A stretch of DNA of 64,000 nt from Unio delphinus (GCA_029339505.1 JAQISU010000182.1:3122001-3186000), one strand, 5' to 3'; positions 9,754 to 20,977 are shown, numbered from the stretch's first letter. Notes: generated by a model not told the origin, from the sequence alone. A program made the numbers and translations.

Positions 9754-10720
9754 GCCCATGCGGTGGTAATTGAGTATCCTCAGGTATCACTTGTAATTGT
9801 TGTCTAGTAAAACCCCGTTGAGGGGCAGTTGAATCCAGTTTATAGATTGGAAGTCTACCCGTAGATCGTGTTATACTAGATATATTGTGTGCAGTAACAC
9901 TCCAAATAGGATCAGTAGCCCTTTTTGTGCCACCCTCAAGCTCTCCTGGTTCGTATAAGTACCTCACAATGACATTACTACCAAGAATTGGTTGGGAAAC
10001 GCTAAAATCTTTTTGAATTTCCATTTCAGGTATTGACTTCTTTTTAATCGCATTGATAGGTTTCATGTTGATGGTTCTAGTAATCTCGTTATTCAGTGCA
10101 GTAATCACAGCTGGTAACCTTTTAACCCATTCACGGGATCTTTTTTCTTGGATGAATTCTTTTGCGTATTGATATCCAAATAACCGCTCAGCAAGGGTTT
10201 TATTAAATCGTTCTACAATGGCCTGATCACGATGCAGTGCAGTATGCCCTCGTCTGATAGCGACATTGTGATATTTCATTGTAGATAACACTGCACCCTG
10301 AAATTCCTTGCCCGGGTCAACTTGTAACAGATTTGGCCAGTGCAGAGGACTCCTTCGATAAATCCTTTCAAATGCAGAAGCCACTTCAGTGGCTGATTTT
10401 GTTTTTAACGGTTCTGCTTCTTTGTATCGACTTGCAATATCAACTACGGTTAATGCGTATTTGTAACCACGATCATGTGGCAGAAATAATAGATCAGCCT
10501 GATGAACTTCATTGGGTCCGGTCACATCAAAATGCGAGAAATTGATTTGTTTAGGCGGTGGTAGATAAATTTGCCATAGTGCCTGTTTGGATAACCAATG
10601 AGCCGCAGTGGTTTTTTTCACTTTTGCAGCACTAGCGAGTTTATGGATTGCTGATTTACCCCTCCAGTATCCTCTTGGGGAATAATAAATAGATTCCATG
10701 TTGTTATTAATTACCAGCAC
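9746..10720 (-). CDS. DDE integrase (retroviral/Polinton type)
   Basis: A 324-residue protein. The RNase-H-like core has the acidic triad at D76 (HQADLLFLP), D135 (VDPGKEF) and E170 (VERFN); 34 residues lie between the last two, as usual for rve integrases. An N-terminal helical part (about residues 15-50) is probably DNA binding, and the C-terminus (about 250-310) may be an SH3-like fold. It inserts the linear element into host DNA. The gene overlaps the 3' end of the PLA2 gene by 14 bases and converges on the HNH domain, whose end it overlaps. All catalytic residues are present. Confidence 0.93.
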   Translation of the reverse strand: MLVINNNMESIYYSPRGYWRGKSAIHKLASAAKVKKTTAAHWLSKQALWQIYLPPPKQINFSHFDVTGPNEVHQADLLFLPHDRGYKYALTVVDIASRYKEAEPLKTKSATEVASAFERIYRRSPLHWPNLLQVDPGKEFQGAVLSTMKYHNVAIRRGHTALHRDQAIVERFNKTLAERLFGYQYAKEFIQEKRSREWVKRLPAVITALNNEITRTINMKPINAIKKKSIPEMEIQKDFSVSQPILGSNVIVRYLYEPGELEGGTKRATDPIWSVTAHNISSITRSTGRLPIYKLDSTAPQRGFTRQQLQVIPEDTQLPPHGLN

Positions 10721-11237
10721 CTAACATCAATTTACTTTTCATAGCCGATTTTATCAAAAAGGAAGCCAATTTTTCTTTGAAAGATTTATCAGAAATAGCA
10801 TTTAACGCATGAATTAATTTCACATATGCTAGATGCCTGTGCTGCAGATTACTGCTTTTATAAGATACATCATGAAGGTGACAGGCCTTATCAATAGCGT
10901 TTATTGGTTCCTCACCGGGTCGGGGCTGATTTTGATCATTGAGTCTGATATCAAGTCTTGTTCCCGGTCCACAGTAGCTATATCCTGGAAGGTGTTTTTC
11001 TCCGGGGTATTTTGCCCATGGGGTTCCAGGGAGTTTTGCTAATTTGGCTGCGATATCACCTCCTCGTTTTTTTTTTAAAGGTTTCTTGAGTTCCTTGGGT
11101 TTAGAAACAAATCTAAATTTCTTTGTACTACATTGTACGCATTTACCAGAAAGCGCTGATCGGTTATTTTTAGTTGTAATCGTCGTCAAGTCATCTGTGC
11201 CAGTACGTTTTTTACACTTCACACAATATAGATCCAT
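10707..11237 (-). CDS. Zinc-ribbon plus phospholipase A2 protein
   Basis: A 176-residue protein. Residues 1-45 form a zinc ribbon with C5-x2-C8 and C33-x2-C36, resembling small CxxC domains of large DNA viruses. After a Lys-rich linker there is a PLA2 domain: calcium loop YCGPGT (residues 88-93) and catalytic CHLHDVSY (H122, D123, Y126). This matches the VP1-unique PLA2 of parvoviruses and the PLA2 genes reported for adintoviruses, where it breaches the endosomal membrane during entry. The C-terminus ends MLGAGN, which fits an adenovirus-type protease site. The start is 17 bp from the divergent ATPase gene. Confidence 0.88.
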   Translation of the reverse strand: MDLYCVKCKKRTGTDDLTTITTKNNRSALSGKCVQCSTKKFRFVSKPKELKKPLKKKRGGDIAAKLAKLPGTPWAKYPGEKHLPGYSYCGPGTRLDIRLNDQNQPRPGEEPINAIDKACHLHDVSYKSSNLQHRHLAYVKLIHALNAISDKSFKEKLASFLIKSAMKSKLMLGAGN

Positions 11238-11254
11238 AATTTATATATAACGGC
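11238..11254. promoter_or_regulatory. 17-bp divergent promoter region, PLA2 / ATPase
   Basis: Only 17 bases lie between the two divergent start codons, including a TATATAA box. The spacing is the same in copy C (35140-35156) and similar in copy B. Each gene's transcription start must lie in or across the other gene's 5' end. Confidence 0.45.
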
Positions 11255-11920
11255 ATGAATATAATTGATTATTCAGCTACCCGACGGCGGGAACCTATTA
11301 AACATCATGAAATGTTGCCGAATTCAATTAGAATGATTATAATCGGACCATCTGGAAGCGGAAAGACACAACTGCTACTTAATTTGATAACGAGATGGAT
11401 GAAATGGAACAAATTGTATTTAATAGCCCCGAGTGTAGACGATCAGCGATGCTATGAAGTGCTAAAGGATTTTAACGAGAAAGCAAAAGAATTTCAAATC
11501 AATGAAGATTTTATTGAGTTTATTACTGATATAGAGGAAGCCCCTTCCGTGGAAGACATCGATGGAAGTATTAACAATTTAGTGGTATATGATGATATCA
11601 TGTTAGATAATCAAAAAAATCCTGCTAGAATATTTTCCCGAGGCAGGCATAAAAACACTGATGTGATCTATGTCACTCAACGAAACACACAAATACCAAA
11701 AGTGATCAGAGATAATTGCAATGTGTTGTGTGTATTTAACGGCGTTGATACTCATACGCTACGAAATATTCATCAAACTTGGTGCAGCGGTGATATGAAT
11801 CATAATCAGTTTAGAAATTTCTTTAGTCACGCTCAGTCGAAACCACACGGATTTGTGTCAATAAATTTAGCAGACCCTAGGACACGATATCGTATCGGAC
11901 TGGATAAAATATTCGGTTAA
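11255..11920 (+). CDS. Genome-packaging ATPase (FtsK/HerA, A32-like)
   Basis: A 221-residue single-domain P-loop ATPase: Walker A GPSGSGKT (residues 31-38), a preceding beta-strand MIII, Walker B LVVYDD near residue 112, and a downstream SRGRHKNTDVIYVTQ segment typical of the sensor/arginine region of viral packaging ATPases. It is expected to pump genome DNA into the capsid. The closest relatives are Polinton, virophage and adintovirus ATPases. All motifs are intact. The stop codon lies 30 bp from the terminal module. Confidence 0.92.
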   Translation: MNIIDYSATRRREPIKHHEMLPNSIRMIIIGPSGSGKTQLLLNLITRWMKWNKLYLIAPSVDDQRCYEVLKDFNEKAKEFQINEDFIEFITDIEEAPSVEDIDGSINNLVVYDDIMLDNQKNPARIFSRGRHKNTDVIYVTQRNTQIPKVIRDNCNVLCVFNGVDTHTLRNIHQTWCSGDMNHNQFRNFFSHAQSKPHGFVSINLADPRTRYRIGLDKIFG

Positions 11921-11950
11921 AATCACCGTAAACCTAGAACTGAAAGTTCT

Positions 11951-12111
11951 AGCAGCAGAGGGGGTGAGTGACAACGACGTTGCGACGCGAATGTTTTCAG
12001 ACAAGGGTCGGAGACTTATTTTTTCGCGAGAAGGGTCTAGTGTTATTTTGGAGGGGGTATAATCAAAAATAAAAACAAAAAAAAGTTGTCTGATTCGCCC
12101 CCTCTGCTGCT
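11951..12111. repeat. Right terminal module of copy A, bounded by inverted AGCAGCAGAGG
   Basis: Begins AGCAGCAGAGGGGGTGA and ends CGCCCCCTCTGCTGCT, so the outer 15 or so bases of both borders are inverted copies. The 130 bases between are unlike those of copy C. Equivalent modules end copies B, C (both ends) and D. The outer border is the transposon terminus. Confidence 0.8.
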
Positions 12112-12195
12112 AAATGATATCTACATAATTCATTTCTGCATGATTTATTACAAACGGTTACTGATCCTATCATAAGCCATTTGTATTGATTCAAT
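12112..12195 (-). pseudogene. Zinc-finger protein fragment (copy B)
   Basis: About 27 codons match the N-terminal zinc cluster of the proteins at 5915-6256 and 59761-60108. The initiator is no longer ATG, and the gene is cut at 12112 where the end of copy A begins. Confidence 0.75.
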
Positions 12196-12237
12196 ATATA
12201 ATACATTCTTTATTTAAATACTTCTATTAATTATAAT

Positions 12238-15200
12238 ATTAAGGAGTTCAAGAGATTATCGAAAGTTACACCTTGGAAAAATGTTGAATTCAATCTCGAT
12301 AGAGTCTCCACTGATGTACCAAAGGGTCTAATAAGTGTTAGAAGCATGTTGGGTAAAATACGTGATTGTTTTAATCAATTCAATCGCGATGGAGCATCTC
12401 ACTGTTGGTCACCATTTCGAACTGATGGTAGTGTTGATGCTACCATGAACAACGAAAGAGCAGCAGTGATAATCTCACATCTTGACCGGAAAAAGTATTT
12501 TTTTTACAGTGAAATTCATTATCCGCTCAGAAACGGGAAATTGGATTATACGCGACAAATTTGAACCCATCCTGAAAAATAAAAGAACCGTCACTGTGAG
12601 TCAAGATTCTAAACCAGGATTTCTGACTGGAATTTACAATCCGTATTACGAGAGATCCTATCCTGTAACAGCGCTTGTTTATGGAATCTAACCGATAAAT
12701 GACAAACCGAGTACTGAAAAACAAAAACCAATGAAATCGTCAGGGAGAATAAATTGTGTAGCAAAACGAATAATAGAACACTTCACAAATGCGTTGCGTG
12801 GAAACAAATTGACGGATCTAAAAGACAAAAAATAAACAAATGGGGATTAACAGTAGAGGAGAGCGGAGCAACAATTCAAGATATATCCAAATTAGAAACA
12901 TCATTAAGATTCCCAATAACCGTAATGTCGATAACAGGAGAGGTATTACACGAATCAATATATAAATCAAAAAAAGCTCCAATCAAAATTATTGACCATG
13001 ACGAACATGCATGGACACCTGCGGTAACAATATTTCCGCGGAATAGAACCATACAATATCTATCCGTGGAGTTCTCCGGAGAAGAACACTCTGGAGGAAA
13101 TTTATTTGATTTTATTTACGAGTTAAGTAAAAACGATCCTGTGTCAGTGTGGTTACTTCACAGTTTTGAAGACGAAGAGGGTAAATTCGATCAATTTGTA
13201 AGACCCAATGGCAAATTATACAGTACTGAAGCCCTCCACAGCTACATTAAACAACTAGCTAGTGGTTTTTCAACGCAATACGACGAAAAAGTATTAACAA
13301 ACTGTTTTACAATTCCATCAGTTGCAGCTCAATTCATGAGAACGAGAAATCTATGGAAACCAACACGGGTAGAATTTCTCTCAGATATCGAATCAAGCTG
13401 CTTGGATTGTAACCATGGTGGAATATGGAATACAAAATACGACCATGAAAGTATTATTTCGGTTGATATGATTGCAGGTTATCCAGGGAGTTTTCTTGGG
13501 TATGGAGAGTGTTATGAGTACTTAAAAAGATTTGGACATCCCACACACGAGATGACCCGAGTTGCGATTAATGGACCACTTCCTTACTTTGATTTAACCG
13601 GATTCGCTCGTGTGGTTTCATTCTAAAGGACTTCATCCATGCTGTTATGTTTGGTTTGGTAGACACATCTCTGAAAACCACTGGTTGCCAATAGTGTTAT
13701 TACGGTATATGATTGATTCTAAAGTGCTGATATCGGTGATTGTCAGTGAAGCAATTATATCATATCGAGCGCAGACTGAAGTCTGGTTACCACAACCCGA
13801 TAGTCTTGATAGTATAATCAGCGAAAATTAAAAATAATTCCGCGATCTCGACAAAGAATATATCGTGAAATGGTCCAAAGAAATCTTTGAAGTTAGAAAT
13901 AAACACGCAAAAGATTTCGGTAGAAGAATAATTGGTAAATTCACACAAGGTAGAAAATACAACCATAAACGATATTCCTCGAGGTTGATTATAGATGATC
14001 TAGAATACGATTTTATAATCAAAGATGTAACAACTAGGGTTATATACGTCGATCGTAAAGAAGCTTTCTTGTCCGATGGAACCAAATTTGGTACAATCGT
14101 TACTTACACAGATGGAGAAAATCCTCAGTACGTTCATCTAAGGTCGTATATGCTGGCTTATGCTTCTTTTAATTTACTTTCGATGATAAACATATTTCCT
14201 GGTTTTGAGCCGCGGTTAGAGTAGCCACTGATTCATTTTATATTAACGTGAAATATAAAGAAGCAGTGGCTGAATTCACTAATTCAGACGAGAGTTGGGG
14301 TCATGGAGAATTAAAAAGGAAATACTGCGTGATTATTCTAAATCAGCAGATGTTACGATTGAAAACAATTACTTGAAAAACAATCAGATATCAGAACTAT
14401 CCAATGCACCTTTGTGTTCCGATCCAATATGTAGATATAAAACCAGTTACTTAAACGGCTGTGGTAGGTCAGGGAAGATGACTCGTGCGATTGAATTATC
14501 TCGAGGGAAATCAAACATGATTGTGCTTACACCAACGCACAGCCTTGTAAGAGAGATGAAACAACGACGAATTAATGCTTGCACTTATAATAGTTTATTT
14601 CGATGGAAAGGTGACGAATGGACTCCTGATCAAACGGGCGAAAAATATATTCCTGAAATCATTATTTGGGATGAGATATGCACGGTGTCATTAGATGTAT
14701 TACAAAGGTTTCTTGAGTGGTTATTGGTTGCGAATAAAAAAGTGATAAGGTATGTCGATCAGATACACACTTCAAGATAAAGTTATTTAACACGCAGAAA
14801 GAAAAATTTGCAACACTTTCAGTGCCGCTGTGTTCTAGACCCAAGGATCCACGAAGACAAAATATCGAAGTTGATATTCCAGGCTTGACAGAAAAGCAGA
14901 TTCTCGTATTAAATGATATTGTGCTAGTTAATATCAATGTCGTCGAAGATGCATTGCATGCTGATAAATCCCCATGGAAGCTAGGATACGCAGCGACGAT
15001 ACATTCTTCGCATGGGTTGACTATACCCGATACAATTATTTGGATCATAGATAATCACATCGAGTGGTCGAATTTAGTTTATCTTGCAGTGTCCATAGTA
15101 CGAAGAATAAATAAACTTCGAAGAGTTGTTTTAGATTATAATGACACTAAAATAAGTGATATTGTCAACGATGATATAATCAGGAAAAACTCTGATTATA

Positions 15201-15435
15201 AAAAGCAGGGTAAAAAAATAACAGAAAATTTGATATTGATGCCGAATTTATAATTACACTGCAACATCAACAGAATAATAACTGCGAGAGTTGCAATTGT
15301 ATAATTCGTTGGTGTTGGTCGGATAAAGATCCCTGCCAATTTACGTTAGACAGAAAGAATAGCAGTATTGGTCATACCAGAGATAATGTGATTCTGACAT
15401 GTCTTGAGGGCAACAGACGCAGAGGTACTAGTTAA
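12238..15435 (+). pseudogene. Polymerase-helicase-HNH pseudogene (copy B)
   Basis: Homologous throughout to 6281-9753. The start codon position reads ATT, and frameshifts or stops occur near 12480, 12690, 12830, 13625, 13830 and 14210. A deletion near 14755 removes helicase sequence between the GDxxQ motif and the RDTLQMK segment. The P-loop is altered (GCGRSGKM). In the HNH tail one zinc Cys is replaced (LEGN). No functional product is expected. Confidence 0.9.
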
Positions 15436-16370
15436 GACCACGCGGAGGTAATATAGTATCCTCGGGTATCACTTGTAGTTGTTCACGAGTAAATCCTCGC
15501 TGAGGAGCAGTTGAATCCAATCTATAGACTGGCGGTCTACCCGTAGATCTTGTTATACTAGATATTTTATGTGCAGTAACACTCCAAATAGGATCAGTAG
15601 CTCTTTTTGTGCCACCTTCGAGCTCTCCTGGTCCATATAAATATCTAACAGTAACATTGCCGAGTATTGGTTGTTTTGAAGACTGATTTTGTGGCTTTAC
15701 GGGTATATTCTCTTTTTAATCGCATTGTTATGTTTCATATTAATTGTTCGAGTAATCTCATTATTCAGCGCGGTAATTATGCCTGGTAATCTATTGACCC
15801 ATTCACGAGATCGTTTATCCTGAATAAATTCCTTCGCGTATTGATATCCAAATAACCGCTCAGCAAGTGTCCGATTAAATCGTTCAACAATTGCCTGATT
15901 GCGATGTAATGCAGTATGTCCTCGTCTGATGGTGACATTATGATGCTTCATTGTTGATAACACTGCACCCTGAAATTCCTTGGCAGGATCAACTTGTAAT
16001 AGATTTGGCCAATGCAGAGTACCTCGTCGATAAATCCTTTCAAACGCAGAAGCCAGTTCAGTTGATGTCTTCGTCTTTAGCGGTTTTGCTTGTTTGTATC
16101 GACTCGCAACATCAACTACTGTTAGCGCATACTTGTAAACACCATAATGCGGCAGAAATAATATATCAGCCTGATGAACCTCATTAGGTGCGCTGACATC
16201 AAAATGCGGGAAGTTAATTTGTTTAGGCGGTGGTAGATAAATTTGCCATATCGCCTGTTTGAATAACCAATCACTGCTATAGTATTTTTCACCTTTGCGG
16301 TACTAACGAGTTTACTGATTGCTGATGTACCCCTCCAGCATCCTCTTGGAGAATAATAAATAGATTCCAT
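15428..16370 (-). pseudogene. Integrase pseudogene (copy B)
   Basis: Matches the integrase at 9746-10720 from MESIYYSPRG to the final stop. Frameshifts occur near 15715 and 16280. The catalytic-core region (15697-15963) retains the segment around the third acidic residue. Not functional. Confidence 0.88.
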
Positions 16371-16377
16371 GATGTTA

Positions 16378-16891
16378 TTAATCATAAGCACCTAACATCA
16401 ATTTACTTTTCATCTACGATTTAATCAACCATGAAGCCAATTTTTCTTTGAAGGATTTATCAGTGATATAATTCAACGCATGAATCAATTTTCCATCTGC
16501 GATATGTCTGTGTTGCAGACTACTGCCTTTATAAACAACATCATGAACATGACAAGCCTTATCAATAGCGTTTATTGTCTGGGTTGGTTTTGATCATCGA
16601 GTCTGATATCAAGCCTTGTCCCGGGTCCACAATAATTATACCCTGGAAGGTGTTTTTCTCCTGGATATTTTGCCCATGGTGTTCCTGGGAGTTTTACTAA
16701 CTTGACTGCAATAACACCTCCTCGTTTTTTTTTAAAAAATCATCTGCAGATTTCTGAGAAACAAATCTAATTTTTTTTGTACCACATTGTACACACTTAC
16801 CAGCAAGTGCTGATCTGTTATTTTTAGTTGTAATCGTCCTCAAGTCGTTTGTTACAGTACGCTTCTTACATTTCACACAATATACATCCAT
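16378..16891 (-). pseudogene. Zinc-ribbon/PLA2 pseudogene (copy B)
   Basis: The zinc ribbon is intact, but the frame breaks at a run of 9 A (about 16724-16732) in the Lys-rich linker, and a deletion lies near 16580. Beyond the shift the PLA2 catalytic CHVHDVVY is still readable. The same homopolymer is 10 bases long in copy A and 8 in copy C. Confidence 0.82.
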
Positions 16892-16908
16892 AATTTATTT
16901 ATAATAAC

Positions 16909-17555
16909 ATGAATGTAATTGATTTTTCGGCGACACAAAGACGAGAACCAGTTAAACACCATGGAGCGCTACCGAATGATAATCGCATGATTATAATCGG
17001 ACCATCTGTAGGTGGCAAGACACAACTGCTACTTAATTTGATAATGAGATGGATGAAATGGGATAAACTATATTTGATTGCTCCTAGTGTAGACGATCAG
17101 CAATGTTACGAGGTGTTAAAGGATTTTAACACAAAAGCAAAATCGGAAATCGATAAGGATATTATTGAGTTTATAACCGATATCGAAGAAGCACCGAGCA
17201 TTGATGATATTGATGGAAGTATTAACAATTTAGTCGTAAATGATGATGTCATATTAGACAATCAAAAGAATCCTGCTAGGATATTTTCCAGAGGTCGGGA
17301 TAAAAATACCGATGTGATATATGTCATACCAAAAGTGATCAGAGATAACTGCAATATTCTTGATGTATTTAATGGAGTGGATAAACACATACGCTACGAA
17401 ATATTTGGCAAACTTGGTGCGGTGATGATAAGGATAATAATCTCTTTAGAAATTTCTTTAGTCACGCTCAGTCAATTCCACATGGATTTGTAACGATAAA
17501 TGTGCATGATTCTAGATCAAGATATCGTGTCGGACTTGATAAAATATTCGGGTGA
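16909..17555 (+). pseudogene. Packaging ATPase pseudogene (copy B)
   Basis: Homologue of 11255-11920. The P-loop reads GPSVGGKT, a small deletion removes part of the sensor segment (near 17327), and a frameshift near 17390 changes the C-terminal third. The terminal residues are readable in another frame up to 17555. Confidence 0.85.
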
Positions 17556-17584
17556 AATCGTATAAAGGATTTTTGACTCCATAT

Positions 17585-17709
17585 CAGCAGAGGGTGCGAC
17601 AACGACTTTGCGTCCCCAAAGGAAACTTTTTTTTTATGATTTTGGAGGAAGCCTTGGTTTGCCAAATGGACGCTTCTAAAATGTTGTCCGATTCACCCTT
17701 CCTGCTGCT
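17585..17709. repeat. Right terminal module of copy B
   Basis: About 125 bp bounded by TCAGCAGAGGGTG on the inside and CACCCTTCCTGCTGCT on the outside. It is shorter than and different inside from the modules of A, C and D, but has the same border motif. The 5 bases outside are AAAGT. Confidence 0.7.
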
Positions 17710-17734
17710 AAAGTTTTTTTTAAAAATATTGTCC

Positions 17735-18205
17735 CACTCTTATATAACATTTAAATTCCCTTTATCTTTAAAAGCGTCTATTTCCTTTTTTATATCTTTA
17801 GCAAATTCCTCGCTTTCCAATATTTTATTATTTATTTTCAATGATACTCTTCCCCACTTGGTTCTTTTGTTTATTCCTATTTCCCCCCCCCCCCAAAAAA
17901 AAAAAAAATAATTTATTATCCGATATTGGATAATCTGAAATCCCTGCATTTATATATTTATTTGTTCCGAAAGATGTGTCCCAAAATATATCTGATCTAC
18001 TTCCTTTATTGTCCTTGAATGTATAAGTGTATTCCACCCTTGGCATGTTCAACCGTCTGTATATATCAATTAGGCTTAATGATTTCATATAGTCTGTTCC
18101 GTTATATCTTTAATAATCTTGTCCTGGGGCGTCAATTGTCCTGTTCTGTTTATTTCGTCCCTTACCCAGTTGAAACCCCCTCCTATAATCAAATTTGTTT
18201 ACAAA
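17735..18205 (-). mobile_element. L1-like LINE fragment (endonuclease domain)
   Basis: On the minus strand one frame reads GGGFNWVRDEINRTG, the GDFN-like motif of an apurinic-type LINE endonuclease. Another reads SLIDIYRRLN, YTYTFKDNKGSR and AGISDYPISD, the classic end of that domain, then KWGR...NNKILES. Frameshifts and a poly-C/poly-A tract at about 17882-17908 interrupt it. It is 5'- and 3'-truncated and dead. It directly flanks the end of copy B. Confidence 0.85.
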
Positions 18206-19565
18206 GGTTGATACACATTGGAAAATTTAGTGGCAGAGATTCCGTTAGAATTTACAATATGCAATTAGTCAACCTGAAAGAAGTATTTAAAATAGAGCAG
18301 ACATAATTCAAATTGAAATTAATACGGGTATATATTTGTATGTCATTTGCGTCTAAAATACATATATTTTAAAGTTCTCGTTTTGAAATCATGTAGCGTT
18401 AATGTTCGCATTAAACGAGGATGGCTATGATTGTAATCTATATGGATCGGTTTTCGTATTTTTTCTTGATTTTTCAGGAAATATAAATTTTCTGTTTTGA
18501 CGAAATCTATTTGTATGTACAGGAAAATATTGAAAATAAATTCATGACTAACTTCGAGGTTTTTTATTTTAAATTAAAATGTATTGGGTTTAAACATTAA
18601 TGCTTGAATTGCAAACTATAGTTGTTTTTGTTTAAAAAAATCATATACTTTTTGCTTGATTTGGATAATTACTGACGCTTCAAATGGAACTGTAAGATAG
18701 AATCATGTATCCGATTTTCAAACACACACGGGAAATGGAATGCAAATGTCCAGACAAATGGACTTAAACTAAGAACGAAAATAACTATCATGTAGATTTC
18801 CTTTCAGTGTATGCATATTTCTTTTCAGCGTATGTGTATTTCCTTTCAGCGTATGTGTATTTCCTTTCAGCTAATATATGTATCCTTTCAGTGAATGTAG
18901 ATTCCTGTTTAGCGTATGTAGCTGGCAGTCTATGGCATTTACTTGAAGCTCACAATTAAAAACTCGATTTCATATAAATGTAATCTTTTTACTATAGGGT
19001 CTGCAACCTATGGCACGCGTGCCACACGTCGATAGGTTTTGTGATTTTGAAATATGTTAATCTCTTAACGGTGGCACCATATCGTTCATTTTGTATTAAA
19101 TCCAAATTAATGAATTTCATTAATTGTCATCCATAAGTTTTGTTAAAAGGTCAAATTTCTTGTTGCATATTGTCTTCTTTGATAATTAACTGCATATATT
19201 GAGATTATTGTTATATACTTTATACCATCCTTACGTACATACTTATTATAACTGAAAAACGTAAAGTAAAAATGTAAGTGATCTTTATAATTATTATTAT
19301 TATTATTGCTCTTGGTCTTATTTTTATGTTTATGCATTTTTAACATAGCTTTAAACAAATTCAGTCATATCCCCACGATGCATGCAGTGTGATAGTTTAT
19401 ACTAGTGATATCTAGTACTGGGGCATTATTCCGCACGCCTGTGGCATGTAGCATGTCTCACCCATTCATATTATCCTGACACCACCCAGACACCATGTCA
19501 ACCAGTCCTAACACTAACTTCTTAATGCAGAGCACCAAGCGCGGCAGCTGCTCGTACCATTTTAA
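18206..19565. other. Host non-coding DNA with a 22-bp minisatellite
   Basis: I recognise no gene. At 18792-18920 about six imperfect copies of a 22-base unit (TTTCCTTTCAGCGTATGTGTAT) stand in tandem. At 19011-19024 there is a 14-base palindrome TGGCACGCGTGCCA preceded by GGGTCTGCAACCTA, which looks like the end of a hAT-type transposon, but I cannot find its partner. Confidence 0.5.
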
Positions 19566-19567
19566 TT

Positions 19568-19645
19568 AATCTTTGGTATGACTCGACCGGGCTTCGAACC
19601 CACGATCTCTTGCATCCAAAGCAGACACCAGGCTACCGGAGCGGT
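19568..19645 (-). repeat. tRNA-derived SINE head
   Basis: The minus strand has GCTCCGGTAGCCTGGTGTCT as a degenerate A-box region and GGTTCGAAGCC as a clear B-box, with tRNA-like spacing. The ends do not form a proper acceptor stem, so this is a SINE head, not a tRNA gene. Translated, it gives the GSLVSALDARDRGFEARSS string often met in invertebrate SINE-derived false ORFs. Confidence 0.7.
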
Positions 19646-20457
19646 CATATTTTAAAATATAAAATCGAATATACATTACAATATAAAATGTATTATTTAT
19701 TGAACGCACCAAAATATCGGATGAAACTTCAGATACGTAAGTGAAAAATAATATATATTGATTAGTGTGTACTAGCTTGCGACACATAGCTTCTGATAAA
19801 AAGTAGCATGTTTTTGTCAACGTCCTTACAATTCAAACCAGTTCAAGTCATACAGTTTGTGTATAGGTGCCATCTTGCCTAAGTCTAATTAGCTATGTAT
19901 TCATCATTGGAAGTACATTTATTTAAGTACTTGTATCGTCATAGTGTAATACTGTTTACTTATCAAGAAAAACAAAATACCCCAAACTAATCACATATTC
20001 ATACAGGGCGAAATCTTTCAGATACTGTACTAATAGCAACGAGGGCTGATACTGCTATACGTGCAAATCAACATTAGCCATGTGGAGCTAACATTTATGT
20101 TTCGGTTGGTTTAGATTGAACTCTCTGGATTAGTGTTTGTACAAAGGAAAACCTAATGTTAAAATTGAATATGAGATATCCTTTATTGTATATGTACATT
20201 CATGCTTGGCTCGCTTTAGGCTTAACGGTCTGGGTTAGTATTTGATTTCCATTTAACTTACCAGCAACTCTTGAAGTTCAGAAAGTCAAGGATACTAAGT
20301 AATAGAAACATCGGAAAACTACTTTGACCGATGTTTTAAAAGAGATTCCGAAGTCCTACAAAACATTAAAAAGAATAGCAAATCATCACCTTGGAACAGG
20401 TCAAAATGATTTAAAATATTACTAAATCTATTCTAAGGAAAAATGACTCAGTGTTTG
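19646..20457. other. Host non-coding DNA
   Basis: No convincing coding frame, RNA gene or repeat is visible in this stretch. Confidence 0.5.
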
Positions 20458-20655
20458 ATGTATGTATGTATGTATGTATGTATGTATGTATGTATGTATG
20501 TATGTATGTATGTATGTATGTATGTATGTATGTATGTATGTACACACATACGTGTGTCTGTGTGTGTATGTGTGTGCGTGCGTACTTGTGTATGTGTGTA
20601 TGCGTGTGTACGTGCGTGCGTGTGTATGCATGCATGTATGCATGTACGTATGTGG
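20458..20655. repeat. (TATG)n microsatellite with TG-rich tail
   Basis: About 20 TATG units (20458-20540) grade into mixed TG/CG repeats. All open frames across it are low-complexity artefacts. Confidence 0.97.
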
Positions 20656-20919
20656 GGGTATTACAAACATCATTCACTTATTTTCTTTCTCCAGACAATT
20701 GTAGCTGCGAGGAGCATCTCCATTATCTAAAACGAGAGCAGCACGTGTGGGAGTTGGCAACATAAATAATGGTTCTAACAAGAGAACGTTATTATAGCTG
20801 TCAAATCGATGATTCTAGTTAAGTGCAACATTATAAATATGTGATGCTGATTCATCGATATTTATGTCAAGAATATGTTCTATAAATATTTGAGTAACCA
20901 CGCAATTCCGTCATTGACT

Positions 20920-20977
20920 TACCTACCTACCTACCCACATAACTACCTACCTACCTACACACACACACACGCACGCA

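Larger units (their letters stand above)
1..12111. mobile_element. Copy A: Polinton/Maverick-like element, left end outside window
   Basis: This copy carries, from its right terminus inward, packaging ATPase, zinc-ribbon/PLA2, integrase, polymerase-helicase, zinc-finger protein, a truncated HNH gene, a small conserved gene and the start of the structural block up to the major capsid gene, where the window begins. Gene order is that of complete copy C in reverse. Its right end is a 161-bp module ending in CTGCTGCT at 12111. Most replication and packaging genes are open; the capsid gene has a stop and one structural gene a frameshift. It is closest in sequence to copy C. The left terminus is not in the window. 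Confidence 0.9.
12112..17709. mobile_element. Copy B: degraded half element
   Basis: Contains remnants, in order, of the zinc-finger gene (5' part only), polymerase-helicase-HNH, integrase, PLA2 and ATPase, then a terminal module. Every gene carries stops, frameshifts or deletions. Sequence details (for example CWSDKDP in the HNH part, where A has QYSDKDP) place it with copy D. It has no structural block; its left edge is exactly the right terminus of copy A. Confidence 0.85.

Noticed and set aside
1..12111. Bacteriophage or prophage interpretation
   Set aside because: Double-jelly-roll capsid, adenain-type protease, parvovirus-like PLA2 and surrounding LINE/SINE/microsatellite DNA all point to a eukaryotic Polinton-like element.
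18990..19030. hAT transposon terminus (GGGTCTGCAACCTATGGCACGCGTGCCA-like)
   Set aside because: The motif looks familiar, but no opposite end or target duplication was found nearby, so it is only mentioned in a spacer note.
19568..19645. Functional tRNA gene
   Set aside because: Good B-box, but no complete acceptor stem or cloverleaf; fits a SINE head.
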